Shown: piece by piece, positions 19,922 to 29,572 of the stretch
Layout of the letters: each line of letters starts with the position of its first letter
Numbering within the stretch: position 1 is the stretch's first letter
NCBI GenBank assembly: GCA_938031175.1
Contig: CALHGZ010000007.1
Coordinates: 66,999-130,998 of the forward strand
Source of the DNA: Candidatus Kapaibacterium sp.
GTDB lineage: Bacteria; Bacteroidota; Ignavibacteria; Kapaibacteriales; UBA2268
Direction of reading: 5' to 3'
Length of the DNA stretch: 64,000 nt
Notes under the pieces: generated by a model
What the model was told of the DNA's origin: nothing
The model's input: only the letters and a program-made list of their open reading frames with translations
Databases searched by the model: none
Made by a program: the position numbers and the translations under genes

Positions 19922-22135
19922 TTAGAATTTTATAAATGGTATCACTTTGGCATTTATTTGTAACAAATAGGTACCTGGCGGTAGTTGCCTTAAATCAAGT
20001 TTAGTACTTTTTTCACTGGTCATACATTGTAAGTCGTAATTCATAAGGCATTGACCCAAAAAATTATAGATCCGCACAATAATAGCATTTTCGAAAACAA
20101 TGTTAGATTGGAATAAGACTTCAATGTAATCAGTAGCTGGATTCGGGCTTATTTTAAATTCAATAAAGTGAGAAATAAAATCTTCAACCGAGCCGATTTT
20201 GTCTGTTTTAAATTTGATAATTTCTGACCAATCACTGCTTAAATTCTTATAAGTTGCTTTTATTCTGCAATAATACCATCTCAGTTCATCGAGAGAATTT
20301 TGAAGTTTATATATAGTGTCATTTAAACCATCTGCATTGATTATAATTTGATTGAAATACGAGTCTTCAGCAATTTGTAAGTGGTAAGAAAATCTTGGAT
20401 TTTGGGAATTCCATATAAAATGACCGTCTGTTGGAAAAGATTCCATATCATTTATGGGATAAATCAATCGAGGTGCCGTTAATTCAGGCATTTGAGTTTG
20501 GAATGACCAAACATCGGACCAGGAACCTTGTCCCGATATATTTCTTGCTGAAACTTTCCAATAGTAAGTTTTATCAAAATCGAATATTGCTAAACTTTTG
20601 TATGTAGTGTCTTGCAAATTATCAATATCAATAATGGGTTTAATGAATTCGGAATTATCATCGATTTGTAAATGGTAAAATTGTGCAAATGGGGATTTTG
20701 ACCATTTAAATGTAATTGAATAAGGCATTGAATCGGCATTGTTTTCAGGATAAATTAATTTAACAGATTCTGGAATAGGAATTTCAGTCTTGAAGGTAGC
20801 ATAGTTGGACCAGTTTGTCTCTCCGCCAATGTTACGAGCCATTACCCTCCAATAATAAGTCATATTTTTCTGTAAAATCTCGCTGGGAATGTAGAAAGTA
20901 TCTTTAATAAAATTTGTATTGATGATCCTGAAATTAAATTGTTTATCTGTAGCAACTTGTATTCGATAATCTTCGGCACGTTTTGATTTACTCCATCTAA
21001 AGACCGGTTTGATTGGTATTTGTTCAGAGTTATCTTCAGGAAATATTAGTTCGGGTATTTCAGGTTTTTCGATGATAGTTGTAAACATTTGCATAAGTGG
21101 CCATGGGCTCGCATTTGAACCGTCTTTTATTGCTCGTACTCTCCAGTAATACTTGGTATTGTATTGTAGGTTTACCCTAAGACTTGTGTCTTTTGTAGTT
21201 TTGTCAACTTCGAGATAATTGAAATCTGTTCCTCTAGAGACCTGCACATAATATTCCTTAGCAGCAGGAACTTTATGCCAACGTAAAACAACATCATTAG
21301 GAACGTTTTTTTCATCATTTATAGGATAAATCATAACAGGCGATAACAATGGCATATTCTCTTGCTCATAGATACGAGCAGCATCGCATATTTCTTGTAC
21401 AAAAACTGGTGCAATAAGTGTAGTTGCTGCTGAATTGGGTCTGCTGTCATTTTGATTGAGTGCAAGATCAGGGAGCAATTTATAGTCATTACCAACAACT
21501 TTATGAAAATAGTCGAATACATATACATTTTTAGGAAAAATGCCCAGAATTGGATCCAAACCACGAGCTAAAGTATCTTTTGCCCATTTGCTGAAAAGAT
21601 GTGAGAGTTGGGCTTCAACATCATTTGTTTGTGAAGCAACAAGTGGGGCGTTTGTCCAAATAACGAAAAAATTATTTGGATTATCACGCATTATTCTGAT
21701 AATCGAACGCCAATGCCATTTATAATTGTAAACTGATTTTTTTAGGGGATTAAGAGTATCGTTTGGATTGCCCCATTCAACCATTTGCGAAGAATTGAAT
21801 GAGGTTTTGATAATTATTATTTTATAATTGTTGATATATTGATATACATCGGCTAATACATCTAATCCACGAAATATCAAGTTCCATCGGTACCATTCAT
21901 TGTTATTTGGATTTTGTGGAAATGTAAACCGGCTAAATGTATATGCAAATTCACCACTAAATCCATTTATCTGATTATAACGAGTTAATTCAATAGGAAT
22001 GCTTGTTTGACTGCCATTGGGTCCCCAGATATTGGTACCAACGTCAAGACATAGAAATGCACCCGAACGATATAGTTCCTGAGTATGAGCAGTCAAAAGC
22101 ATCAGAAACAATAATATTATTGTCACCTTTTTCAT
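19922..22135 (-). CDS. T9SS-secreted protein with four FN3-like repeats
   Basis: Signal peptide at about 1-17. Residues about 20-260 form an alpha/beta domain that weakly recalls SGNH hydrolases (FFVIWTNAPLV near 155, DSRPN near 230 where the family has the Asp-x-x-His block), but the catalytic histidine is not obvious. Four fibronectin type III-like repeats follow (about 265-650), each opening with a P.LIYP.ND or IYPEN motif and containing KYYWRVRA-type strands. The last 75 residues are a T9SS type A sorting domain (FKISPNPATDY ... YNFLGQCL ... PPGTYLLQI). It is expected at the cell surface, perhaps acting on glycans; the enzymatic claim is a guess. Confidence 0.78.
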   Translation of the reverse strand: MKKVTIILLFLMLLTAHTQELYRSGAFLCLDVGTNIWGPNGSQTSIPIELTRYNQINGFSGEFAYTFSRFTFPQNPNNNEWYRWNLIFRGLDVLADVYQYINNYKIIIIKTSFNSSQMVEWGNPNDTLNPLKKSVYNYKWHWRSIIRIMRDNPNNFFVIWTNAPLVASQTNDVEAQLSHLFSKWAKDTLARGLDPILGIFPKNVYVFDYFHKVVGNDYKLLPDLALNQNDSRPNSAATTLIAPVFVQEICDAARIYEQENMPLLSPVMIYPINDEKNVPNDVVLRWHKVPAAKEYYVQVSRGTDFNYLEVDKTTKDTSLRVNLQYNTKYYWRVRAIKDGSNASPWPLMQMFTTIIEKPEIPELIFPEDNSEQIPIKPVFRWSKSKRAEDYRIQVATDKQFNFRIINTNFIKDTFYIPSEILQKNMTYYWRVMARNIGGETNWSNYATFKTEIPIPESVKLIYPENNADSMPYSITFKWSKSPFAQFYHLQIDDNSEFIKPIIDIDNLQDTTYKSLAIFDFDKTYYWKVSARNISGQGSWSDVWSFQTQMPELTAPRLIYPINDMESFPTDGHFIWNSQNPRFSYHLQIAEDSYFNQIIINADGLNDTIYKLQNSLDELRWYYCRIKATYKNLSSDWSEIIKFKTDKIGSVEDFISHFIEFKISPNPATDYIEVLFQSNIVFENAIIVRIYNFLGQCLMNYDLQCMTSEKSTKLDLRQLPPGTYLLQINAKVIPFIKF

Positions 22136-22169
22136 TTTTTAATCCTTTTAATATTTATACACTCAAATT

Positions 22170-22177
22170 CAAATATA
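22170..22177 (-). promoter_or_regulatory. Promoter -7 box (TAnnTTTG) for the FN3 T9SS gene
   Basis: TATATTTG on the minus strand, 34 nt before the start codon. No clear TTG at -33. Confidence 0.4.
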
Positions 22178-22253
22178 TGAAAATTAGATAAAATTAAGCT
22201 ATATTTACGATAACATAATATTTTAAATTTTGTTTCAAAAATTTAAGTGAAAT

Positions 22254-23621
22254 ATGAAAATCATAACAATCAACCCCGCAACAGAAGAATCTCTCGAGGA
22301 ATTCAATGAGCATAACGATAGTGAAATCAATGAAATATTGGAATCAGTAAAAATAAGATTTAATAAATGGAAGAAAACATCATTCAAAGAGCGTTCAGAT
22401 TTATTGATAAATCTTGCTAAAATTATTCGAGAAAGAAAGTCAGATTTAGCTCACTTAATGGCATTAGAGATGGGCAAACCTTTGACACAGGGAATTTCTG
22501 AAGCTGAGAAATGCGCTTGGGTATGTGAATATTATGCTGAAAATGCAGAGAAATTTTTAGCTGATGAAACAATTCAAACAGAGTTAAAGTTGAGCCAGAT
22601 TTCATACCTTCCACTTGGAGTAGTTTTAGGAATAATGCCTTGGAATTTTCCGTTTTGGCAGGTATTTCGTTTTGCAATACCTTCTATTTCAGCTGGGAAT
22701 ACCTGCTTACTGAAACATTCGCGCAATACAAGCGGTTGTGCTGTTGAAATTGAAAATTTGTTCATCGAGGCTGGCTTCCCTAAAGATGTGTTTAGGACAT
22801 TACTTATTGGTTCTACGAGAGTAGAAAAAATTATAAAGGACGATCGTGTTTCTGCAGTGACATTAACAGGAAGTACACCTGTTGGGAAAGATGTTGCTTC
22901 GAAAGCTGGAAGCGTTATAAAAAAAACAGTGATGGAGTTAGGTGGTAGTGATCCTTATATAATTCTCGAAGATGCAGATTTGAAAAATGCAGCTGAAATA
23001 TGCGCTTTCGCAAGATTGATAAATAGCGGGCAAAGTTGTATTGCAGCCAAAAGATTTATTGTAATTAGAGAAATAAAAGAGGAATTTGAAAGATTATTTA
23101 TTGAAGCAATGAGAACTTACATTATGGGAGACCCATTGGATAAAAGGACACAAATTGGGCCTCAAGCGCGTAGAGATTTACGATTGGATTTGCATCGCCA
23201 AATTACACAATCTCTTGAAAAAGGGGCAAAATTACTTTTGGGTGGAAAGATACCGGAAGGTAAAGGTTATTTCTATCCTCCAACAGTTTTGACAGATGTT
23301 AAGCCTGGTATGCCAGCATTTGATGAGGAAACATTTGGACCTTGTGCTGCAGTGGTTCCAGCAGAAACACTTGACAATGCTATTGAGCTTGCTAATAATA
23401 CAGAATTTGGTCTCGGTGCAGCTGTTTTTACCAATGATATTGAAAAAGGTCTCTATATTGCAAGGGATATGCTCGATGCAGGAAATTGCTTTATCAATAC
23501 ATTCGTACGTTCTGACCCACGATTGCCATTTGGAGGGATTAAAGAGTCGGGATATGGCAGGGAACTGTCCTTTTTCGGGATCCGTGAATTTGTGAATATT
23601 AAGACGGTGTGCATAGGATAA
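22254..23621 (+). CDS. NAD(P)-dependent aldehyde dehydrogenase, succinate-semialdehyde type
   Basis: This 455-residue ALDH has the catalytic residues of the superfamily: Asn131 in the WNFPFW motif, Glu228 in ELGG and the nucleophile Cys262 in GQSC. The opening INPATEE and the short length match the subgroup annotated as succinate-semialdehyde dehydrogenase (GabD/Sad-like), which oxidises succinate semialdehyde to succinate. The substrate is inferred from the subgroup only. The gene is divergent from the FN3 T9SS gene and ends 2 bp from the convergent barrel-cytochrome gene, so no room for a terminator remains between them. Confidence 0.88.
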   Translation: MKIITINPATEESLEEFNEHNDSEINEILESVKIRFNKWKKTSFKERSDLLINLAKIIRERKSDLAHLMALEMGKPLTQGISEAEKCAWVCEYYAENAEKFLADETIQTELKLSQISYLPLGVVLGIMPWNFPFWQVFRFAIPSISAGNTCLLKHSRNTSGCAVEIENLFIEAGFPKDVFRTLLIGSTRVEKIIKDDRVSAVTLTGSTPVGKDVASKAGSVIKKTVMELGGSDPYIILEDADLKNAAEICAFARLINSGQSCIAAKRFIVIREIKEEFERLFIEAMRTYIMGDPLDKRTQIGPQARRDLRLDLHRQITQSLEKGAKLLLGGKIPEGKGYFYPPTVLTDVKPGMPAFDEETFGPCAAVVPAETLDNAIELANNTEFGLGAAVFTNDIEKGLYIARDMLDAGNCFINTFVRSDPRLPFGGIKESGYGRELSFFGIREFVNIKTVCIG

Positions 23622-23623
23622 AA

Positions 23624-24982
23624 TCAATAAAATAAATGAATTTGGGCTGACCATCGGGTGGACTCATATTCATTAGTTCCCAAGAAGCGATATTCGGGCT
23701 GAATTTCGATATATGGTAAAAGCATAATCTTGGCATAAAATACAAGTTGATTGGCTTTGAATGAAAAATAGATATCGGGTTCAGGGGTATATTTGGTCAA
23801 TGCTGTTTCTGCTCTTAATCCCAAATATACGCCCTTGAATGTGTTGTATTCAATAGCTCCAAGTAGATTATTTGTTCTTCTGATATTCTGGCTCTGTGAA
23901 AATGCCCATTGGGAAGAAATATATATATCCTCCAATAATCTAAAATAAATAAAAGCATTATAAAATTGAAAATTTGAATTTATGTAAGAAGATATGCCTA
24001 AATATGACGCAGGAAATATGTCATTCATTAATTCAGGATAAATAATTATTCTAAATAGATAAGACGGCATACTTCTATCAGGTATAACAGATTTTTGTTC
24101 TCCAAGCATAGTTACTTCGTATAAACTCATAGTAGCGAAGATTCCGGCATTAAATGTTAGCCAATCTAATGATTCGTAAATAATTTCTATACCAGGTTCA
24201 GCATAATAAGGTGCAATAAAGCTTTCGGTACCCTGAACAGATGCTATTCTTCTATCGAAGGAAGTCATATCACATTGACGAATACCAAAGGAAGGCTGAA
24301 ACAATCCAATTTTCAGCATTGGCTGATCTTTCGCCGATTTTAAAATTATATAGGCATTTCCGTATTGTTGTCCTCTGAAAATTTTGGGTCCGAAATTCAA
24401 ATCTGTCTCAATTGTCAACCAGTCGAATGGATTATAAGCTAGATAAAGTGATGCTTGCATAGGGAAATAGCGTCTCTGCGCAGATGCTGTTTTATGCGAA
24501 CGAACGGATTGAAAGCGGAAATCGAATCCGAAATTGAATGTATTCCAAAAGGATTGGTATGTTGTGTCCTCTCTTTTAATAAATTCTTTTTTTTCAATTA
24601 GTTTATAGATGTCTTCAAGGAAAGTATTTTCAGTAGTCAAGGTAGAGTTATCTTTATTAAATTGCGAGCCAAATAAAGTTCTGAGTCCTCCTCCTTGATA
24701 ATTTGAATGACACTTGTAACATTTATTTCCCGATAGTAGAGATTGAACAGGTGTAGAATACAATTTAAGGTTGGTTATTGAAAATGAAATGAATAAGATA
24801 ATCAGCAATCGTCTGTAGAGAATATTGATTTTGATTATAGCAAGATTGTAATTTTTATTGTTGGAATAATTATTAACAGGGAATATCCAAAAAAAGGCTG
24901 TTTTGAGAAAACAATTTCTAAAATCAATTATGCAATTTAATAGGACTTTTAGTATAATTATATGCAACATTTGTTTAATCAT
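23624..24982 (-). CDS. Outer-membrane beta-barrel with N-terminal c-type heme motif
   Basis: A single heme c site CYKCH (Cys88, Cys91, His92) is followed by the GGGLR..FG segment seen in some barrel-cytochromes, then about 300 residues of alternating amphipathic strands rich in aromatic residues, ending in IHLFY with a terminal aromatic as in outer-membrane barrels. A signal-like hydrophobic stretch (RRLLIILFISFSITNLKLYS, 57-76) lies before the heme. About 55 residues precede this, with no Met between, so the true start may be non-ATG (for example TTG at L59) or the extension may be real. The upstream monoheme cytochrome gene ends 4 bp before the ATG. A role in electron transfer at the outer membrane is inferred; Cyc2-like fused cytochrome-porins have a similar plan. 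Confidence 0.72.
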   Translation of the reverse strand: MIKQMLHIIILKVLLNCIIDFRNCFLKTAFFWIFPVNNYSNNKNYNLAIIKINILYRRLLIILFISFSITNLKLYSTPVQSLLSGNKCYKCHSNYQGGGLRTLFGSQFNKDNSTLTTENTFLEDIYKLIEKKEFIKREDTTYQSFWNTFNFGFDFRFQSVRSHKTASAQRRYFPMQASLYLAYNPFDWLTIETDLNFGPKIFRGQQYGNAYIILKSAKDQPMLKIGLFQPSFGIRQCDMTSFDRRIASVQGTESFIAPYYAEPGIEIIYESLDWLTFNAGIFATMSLYEVTMLGEQKSVIPDRSMPSYLFRIIIYPELMNDIFPASYLGISSYINSNFQFYNAFIYFRLLEDIYISSQWAFSQSQNIRRTNNLLGAIEYNTFKGVYLGLRAETALTKYTPEPDIYFSFKANQLVFYAKIMLLPYIEIQPEYRFLGTNEYESTRWSAQIHLFY

Positions 24983-24986
24983 TTTA

Positions 24987-25427
24987 TTATTTGTGAACAG
25001 GTAATTTACCTGCTTTTCTGGCTGCTTGCACGTCCGCAGGAGTTACAATTTTTTGTATATCATTGAATTCCCATAAGACATAAGTTAGGATAAGGCCAAT
25101 GTCATAGTCGGATAAAGTTTTGTCCACTTCAGTTTCCATAACACCGTTGTATGTAATACCATTTACAACAATAGTCCCACTTCTGCCAAAAAGCATTCCT
25201 CTGAGAAGTTCCTCGACCGAATTGTTAGCAATATAATCTGCATTTTTTAATGGAGGGTAAACTCGCCTGATACCTGTTCCGTTTTTGCGATGACATTTCG
25301 AACATTGATCAATATAGAGCTTTTCTGCACGGGCTACATCATATGGCCTGTTTGTTTTTGACGACAAGTCTGTTATGCATATTATGATGATTAAACTTAT
25401 AATTATCAGATATAATATTTTTATCAT
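24987..25427 (-). CDS. Periplasmic monoheme cytochrome c
   Basis: The 146-residue protein has an N-terminal hydrophobic signal or anchor (about 1-20) and one class I cytochrome c domain. The heme site CSKCH is Cys42, Cys45, His46, the PPL block follows at about 58-60, and Met97 in GVMET is the probable distal ligand. It is cotranscribed with the barrel-cytochrome gene (4-bp gap), so it probably exchanges electrons with it in the periplasm. The physiological donor or acceptor cannot be told from sequence. Confidence 0.9.
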   Translation of the reverse strand: MIKILYLIIISLIIIICITDLSSKTNRPYDVARAEKLYIDQCSKCHRKNGTGIRRVYPPLKNADYIANNSVEELLRGMLFGRSGTIVVNGITYNGVMETEVDKTLSDYDIGLILTYVLWEFNDIQKIVTPADVQAARKAGKLPVHK

Positions 25428-25498
25428 ATTTTCATAAAAACTTAACTTCAGTCATTTTTTATAACAGATTATTCGCATAATTATTTCAAAGAAAGCTC

Positions 25499-27160
25499 TC
25501 AAAGTCTTATATCTTTAAGCCTTTTAGGTCCGGCTGCAATGACTTCATCGGTAACACCAGATTTAAATAATTTGAAATTTTCAATATAACGTGCCGCTAA
25601 GGCATCGTATTTTTTCCAGTATTCTTCCTTGTTTCCCCACGCATTGGAAGGTTCCAGAACCTCCGGTGGAACATCAGGACAGGTCAGAGGAACGTGAAAA
25701 CCGAAAAGTTTATCTGTTCGATATTCAACATTATCAAGTTTACCTTCTAAAGCTGCATTTAACATATTGCGGGTATGACGAATGCTGATTCTTTTACCTA
25801 CACCAAATTTACCGCCAACCCAGCCAGTATTTACTAACCAACAATTTGTTTTGTGCTTCATCATTTTTTCTTTAAGTAGTTTAGCATAAAAGAAAGGATG
25901 ATGTACCATAAATGGAGCTCCAAAACAAGCACTGAAAGTAATTTCTGGTTCAATACCTAAGCCAATCTCAGTTCCGGCAATTTTCGAGGTATAACCACTT
26001 ATAAAGTGATACATAGCTTGATTCATATCCAGTTTAGCTATAGGTGGTAAAACACCCTGTGCGTCGCAAGTGAGGAATATAACATTTTTCGGATGTGAAC
26101 GCACCATTTTTTCGGGTAAGGCATTTGGTATAAATTCAAGAGGATATGAAGCTCTAGTATTTTCAGTGTATCGGTCATCGTCAAGGTCAATGCGTCTGAA
26201 AGTTGGGTCCCATACAACATTTTCTAATATTGTACCAAATCTTTGAGTGCAGGCATAAATTTCAGGTTCTGCTTCTGGTGAAAGTCTAATAACTTTAGCA
26301 TAGCAACCACCTTCAAAATTAAAAACGCCATCGTCGCTCCAGCCGTGTTCATCATCACCAATTAGACGTCGTTTTGGATCTGCTGATAGAGTAGTTTTAC
26401 CGGTTCCGCTCAATCCGAAAAATAAAGCAACATCGCCGGCCTGTCCGACATTTGCAGAACAGTGCATTGCCATAACGTTTTGAAGGGGCAGTAGAAAATT
26501 CATTACTGTAAATATAGATTTCTTTATCTCACCCCCATAACTGCTTCCAGCGACAATTGCAATTCTTTTTGCAAAATTAATTAAAATAGCGGTTTCAGTG
26601 CGAGTGCCGTCAATTTTTGGATCACAATTGAATGAAGGTGAGGCAATCAATGTAAATTCAGGTACATGTTTTTTTAATTCATCTCTGTTTCGGATTTTAA
26701 TAAACATATTTCTTGCGAAAAGGCTTTGCCAGGCTTTATCAGTAATAATTCGTATTGGCATTCGGTATTCAGGGTCTGCACAAACGTAACAATCCTGGAC
26801 AAAGAGTTCCTCCCCTTGTAAAAAAGCCTGCAATCTGGCTAATATACCATTGAATTTATCTTCACTCAGTGGACGATTGTATACACCCCACCAGACTTTG
26901 TCATCGGTGGAATTTTCACGTACGATATATTTATCATTTGCAGCACGAGCAGACCATTTACCTGTATTTACAATTAAAGGACCACCGTGGGTAATATGGG
27001 CTTCTCCACGAAAAACAGCTTCTTCATATAGAGCAGGAGTAGGTAAATTCCAAAAAACTCTATCTAATTTAATTAAACCGTGATTGGATAATTTGTAGTC
27101 GCTTGCAAGTTCAGCAGCATGTTTACTTGCAGGGGTTTCGAATTCTAAATATTTTGTCAT
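25499..27160 (-). CDS. pckA: Phosphoenolpyruvate carboxykinase (ATP)
   Basis: PckA interconverts oxaloacetate and PEP with ATP, the entry step of gluconeogenesis. The P-loop GLSGTGKT is at residues 249-256 and the metal-binding GDDEHGW at 268-274; the ITHGG, NTGW and HTR motifs are also present. I choose the ATG at 27160, giving 553 residues and a four-base ATGA overlap with the aspartate aminotransferase stop; a TTG two codons upstream is less likely. The overlap suggests translational coupling, linking aspartate-derived oxaloacetate to PEP. Confidence 0.97.
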   Translation of the reverse strand: MTKYLEFETPASKHAAELASDYKLSNHGLIKLDRVFWNLPTPALYEEAVFRGEAHITHGGPLIVNTGKWSARAANDKYIVRENSTDDKVWWGVYNRPLSEDKFNGILARLQAFLQGEELFVQDCYVCADPEYRMPIRIITDKAWQSLFARNMFIKIRNRDELKKHVPEFTLIASPSFNCDPKIDGTRTETAILINFAKRIAIVAGSSYGGEIKKSIFTVMNFLLPLQNVMAMHCSANVGQAGDVALFFGLSGTGKTTLSADPKRRLIGDDEHGWSDDGVFNFEGGCYAKVIRLSPEAEPEIYACTQRFGTILENVVWDPTFRRIDLDDDRYTENTRASYPLEFIPNALPEKMVRSHPKNVIFLTCDAQGVLPPIAKLDMNQAMYHFISGYTSKIAGTEIGLGIEPEITFSACFGAPFMVHHPFFYAKLLKEKMMKHKTNCWLVNTGWVGGKFGVGKRISIRHTRNMLNAALEGKLDNVEYRTDKLFGFHVPLTCPDVPPEVLEPSNAWGNKEEYWKKYDALAARYIENFKLFKSGVTDEVIAAGPKRLKDIRL

Positions 27161-28392
27161 AACCAATCCCTCACTAATTTTCTTTCACCTATATATAATT
27201 CATTTGGAGAATTGGGGTCTAAAACCCATTTTATACGTTCAATACCTTCGGTTATGTCTTTGACCGAACCGCAGGTAGATAATCTAAGATAGCAACCAGT
27301 TTTCATTCCGAATTCATTTCCTGGTACAGTAGCAACACGCACCCTTTCTAATAAATCATAAGCCATTTTAGTTGGATCGTTATTGTATCTAGCTCCGTAA
27401 GCACCAAAATCGGCAAAACAATAGAATGTACCATCTGGAATAGTAAATTTGACGCCATCAAATGCATTTAGTCTTTCGACCATTATATTTCTATTATTTT
27501 CAAGGGTTTGTCTTAGATTTTCTACAGCGGATTGCACACCATTTAAAGCACCGACAGCGGCAGCTTGAACAACAACTGATGGTCCGGAAGTTTGATGGGA
27601 CTGGATATTTGTCATTATTTCAATTAACTTTTTATTGCCGATTGCCCAGCCAATTCTGAAACCAGTCATAGCATATTGTTTTGATACTCCGTTTACAACT
27701 ATCAATTTTGAATTTTCGCTCAAATCCTTGGCATATTTATAACAGTTAATAGGTTTGCGTCCATCAAATATTAATCTATGATAAATATCATCCATGATTA
27801 AATATAAGTTGCGTTTTTCACAGAATTCGACTATTTCAGCTATAAAGTCTTCAGAATACATAGCACCAGTTGGATTATTGGGGCTATTTATGATAATAGC
27901 TTTTGTATAGGAAGTAACAACTTGTTCAATATCTTTTAATCGGGGATAAAATGAACCATCTTCAGGATAAACTGGTACAGGTATGCCTCCGCAAAGTTTG
28001 ACCATTTCTGGATAGCTAACCCAGTAAGGTGCTGGAAATATTACCTCCTCTTGAGGATTGACTATAGCTTGAAGAGCAACCATTATTGATTGCTTCGCAC
28101 CGCTTGAGGCAATGACATTTTCCGGTTCTACTTTACGCTCGTAAAATTCTTCTGTGTAACGAATGATAGCTTGTTTCAAAGCTGGAATGCCGTCAGCGGG
28201 TGTGTATCTTATTTCACCTGAATTTAGTAAACTTGCGGCGCTTAATATAGCATCCATTGGAGCTTTGCTTTTTGGTTCACCTCCACCTAAATGAATGATC
28301 GGTTCGCCCTTTGCCCGCAAGATTGCAGCTATCTCATTCAGCTTTAATGTTGCTGATTGTGCTATTGATTTACCGATAAGACTAAAACTCAT
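27157..28392 (-). CDS. aspC: Pyridoxal-phosphate aspartate aminotransferase (class I/II)
   Basis: A fold-type I aminotransferase with PLP lysine Lys238 in VSKQYAMTGFRIG, the NSPNNPTG motif at 169-176, and DDIYHRLIF. It matches the Thermus/Bacillus type aspartate aminotransferase, which interconverts aspartate and oxaloacetate with glutamate. The product oxaloacetate is the substrate of the coupled pckA gene downstream. Some members also act on prephenate or other amino acids, so specificity is provisional. The ATG has AAGGGA upstream. Confidence 0.9.
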   Translation of the reverse strand: MSFSLIGKSIAQSATLKLNEIAAILRAKGEPIIHLGGGEPKSKAPMDAILSAASLLNSGEIRYTPADGIPALKQAIIRYTEEFYERKVEPENVIASSGAKQSIMVALQAIVNPQEEVIFPAPYWVSYPEMVKLCGGIPVPVYPEDGSFYPRLKDIEQVVTSYTKAIIINSPNNPTGAMYSEDFIAEIVEFCEKRNLYLIMDDIYHRLIFDGRKPINCYKYAKDLSENSKLIVVNGVSKQYAMTGFRIGWAIGNKKLIEIMTNIQSHQTSGPSVVVQAAAVGALNGVQSAVENLRQTLENNRNIMVERLNAFDGVKFTIPDGTFYCFADFGAYGARYNNDPTKMAYDLLERVRVATVPGNEFGMKTGCYLRLSTCGSVKDITEGIERIKWVLDPNSPNELYIGERKLVRDWL

Positions 28393-28825
28393 CGCATTTC
28401 CCTTATGACTTGTTCTATATTTATTTCAATAATTTATTAAATAAAAAACAAAATTGCTCAAAATAAATCATATATGCAAAATATATTGCTTTAGAGATGT
28501 ATCTTGTGTGTTTTTTTGTTGTTATTCATTATTGTTTATTGCAAAAATGAGAAATGATTTGATTGGGGATAGCTTAAATGGTTCTTAATTAACATTTTAT
28601 ATAACATTATTCATTATAAATTCACTTTTCGGTAATTATTTATATCATTATATTGTTGAAACAGTTTTTATGGTTAATTGATTAGTAAATAAAATTTAGT
28701 CAATGTTATGTGGATAATGAGATATTTAAGAAATGCAAAATTGAAGAATTAAAGGAAATACAGCATAAAAATGTTTTAGAAATTAAGAAAAAAAATACCC
28801 GATATTAAATTATCGGGTATTTAGC
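28393..28825. other. Intergenic region between sdhB end and aspC-pckA start
   Basis: This 433-bp AT-rich spacer holds the sdhB terminator (28794-28821) and presumably the aspC-pckA promoter, for which I see no exact consensus. No ORF is supported. Confidence 0.55.
28794..28821 (-). terminator. Intrinsic terminator of sdhCAB
   Basis: AATACCCGAT and ATCGGGTATT form a perfect 10-bp stem with an 8-nt loop. On the minus strand a run of T residues follows. It lies 5 bp beyond the sdhB stop codon. Confidence 0.88.
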
Positions 28826-29572
28826 TTATTTTATCGAAAGTTTAGCTCTGTAATATTCCCTGTTCATCATAGCAATAAAATTAACAGAGATTTGCTTGGG
28901 GCAAACAGCTTCGCACTCATAGAAATTAGTGCAGGCACCGAAGCCTTCTTTATCCATTTGGCTAATCATAGCTTCGGCTCTTTGTTTTCTTTCGACTTTT
29001 CCTTGTGGCAATAGTGCAAGATGAGAGATTTTAGCAGCAACAAAAAGCATAGCGGCACCATTTGGGCAGGCAGCAACACAAGCACCGCAACCAATGCAAG
29101 AAGCAGCATCCATAGCGCGGTCTGCATCTTTTTTGGGAATGGGGATTGAATTTGCTTCTGGTGCTTGTCCTGTACTTACAGAAATGAAGCCACCTGCCTG
29201 AATAATTCTATCGAAAGCGGATCTATCAACAATAAGATCCTTCACAATTGGGAAAGCCTTAGAGCGAAAAGGCTCTATATATATAGTATCACCGTCATTG
29301 AATTTTCTCATATGCAATTGGCAGGTTGTTGTGGCTTTTTCTGGACCGTGGGGTATTCCATTTATAGTAAGTGAACAAGTGCCACAAATACCTTCTCTAC
29401 AGTCGTGGTCAAAAGCTATAGGTTCTTTGCCTTGTTCGATTAAGCTCTCGTTTAGTATATCCAACATTTCTAAAAATGACATATCAGGAGATACATCATT
29501 GAGATTGTGTTCTTCAAAAAAGCCTTTTGAATTGGCATTTTTTTGTCTCCATATCATCAATTTCAATTTCAT
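28826..29572 (-). CDS. sdhB: Succinate dehydrogenase/fumarate reductase iron-sulfur subunit
   Basis: SdhB relays electrons from FAD to quinone. The 2Fe-2S ligands are Cys58, Cys63, Cys66 (CREGICGTC) and Cys84; the 4Fe-4S/3Fe-4S motifs [12 protein letters not shown] and CEAVCPKQI follow. The 248-residue length and sequence match the Bacteroidota type, which can work as succinate dehydrogenase or fumarate reductase. Its ATG overlaps the sdhA stop by one base (TAATG). An intrinsic terminator follows. Confidence 0.97.
   Translation of the reverse strand: MKLKLMIWRQKNANSKGFFEEHNLNDVSPDMSFLEMLDILNESLIEQGKEPIAFDHDCREGICGTCSLTINGIPHGPEKATTTCQLHMRKFNDGDTIYIEPFRSKAFPIVKDLIVDRSAFDRIIQAGGFISVSTGQAPEANSIPIPKKDADRAMDAASCIGCGACVAACPNGAAMLFVAAKISHLALLPQGKVERKQRAEAMISQMDKEGFGACTNFYECEAVCPKQISVNFIAMMNREYYRAKLSIK

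Noticed and set aside
23232-23654. 140-residue minus-strand ORF inside the aldehyde dehydrogenase
   Set aside because: Shadow of a well-supported ALDH gene with intact catalytic residues.
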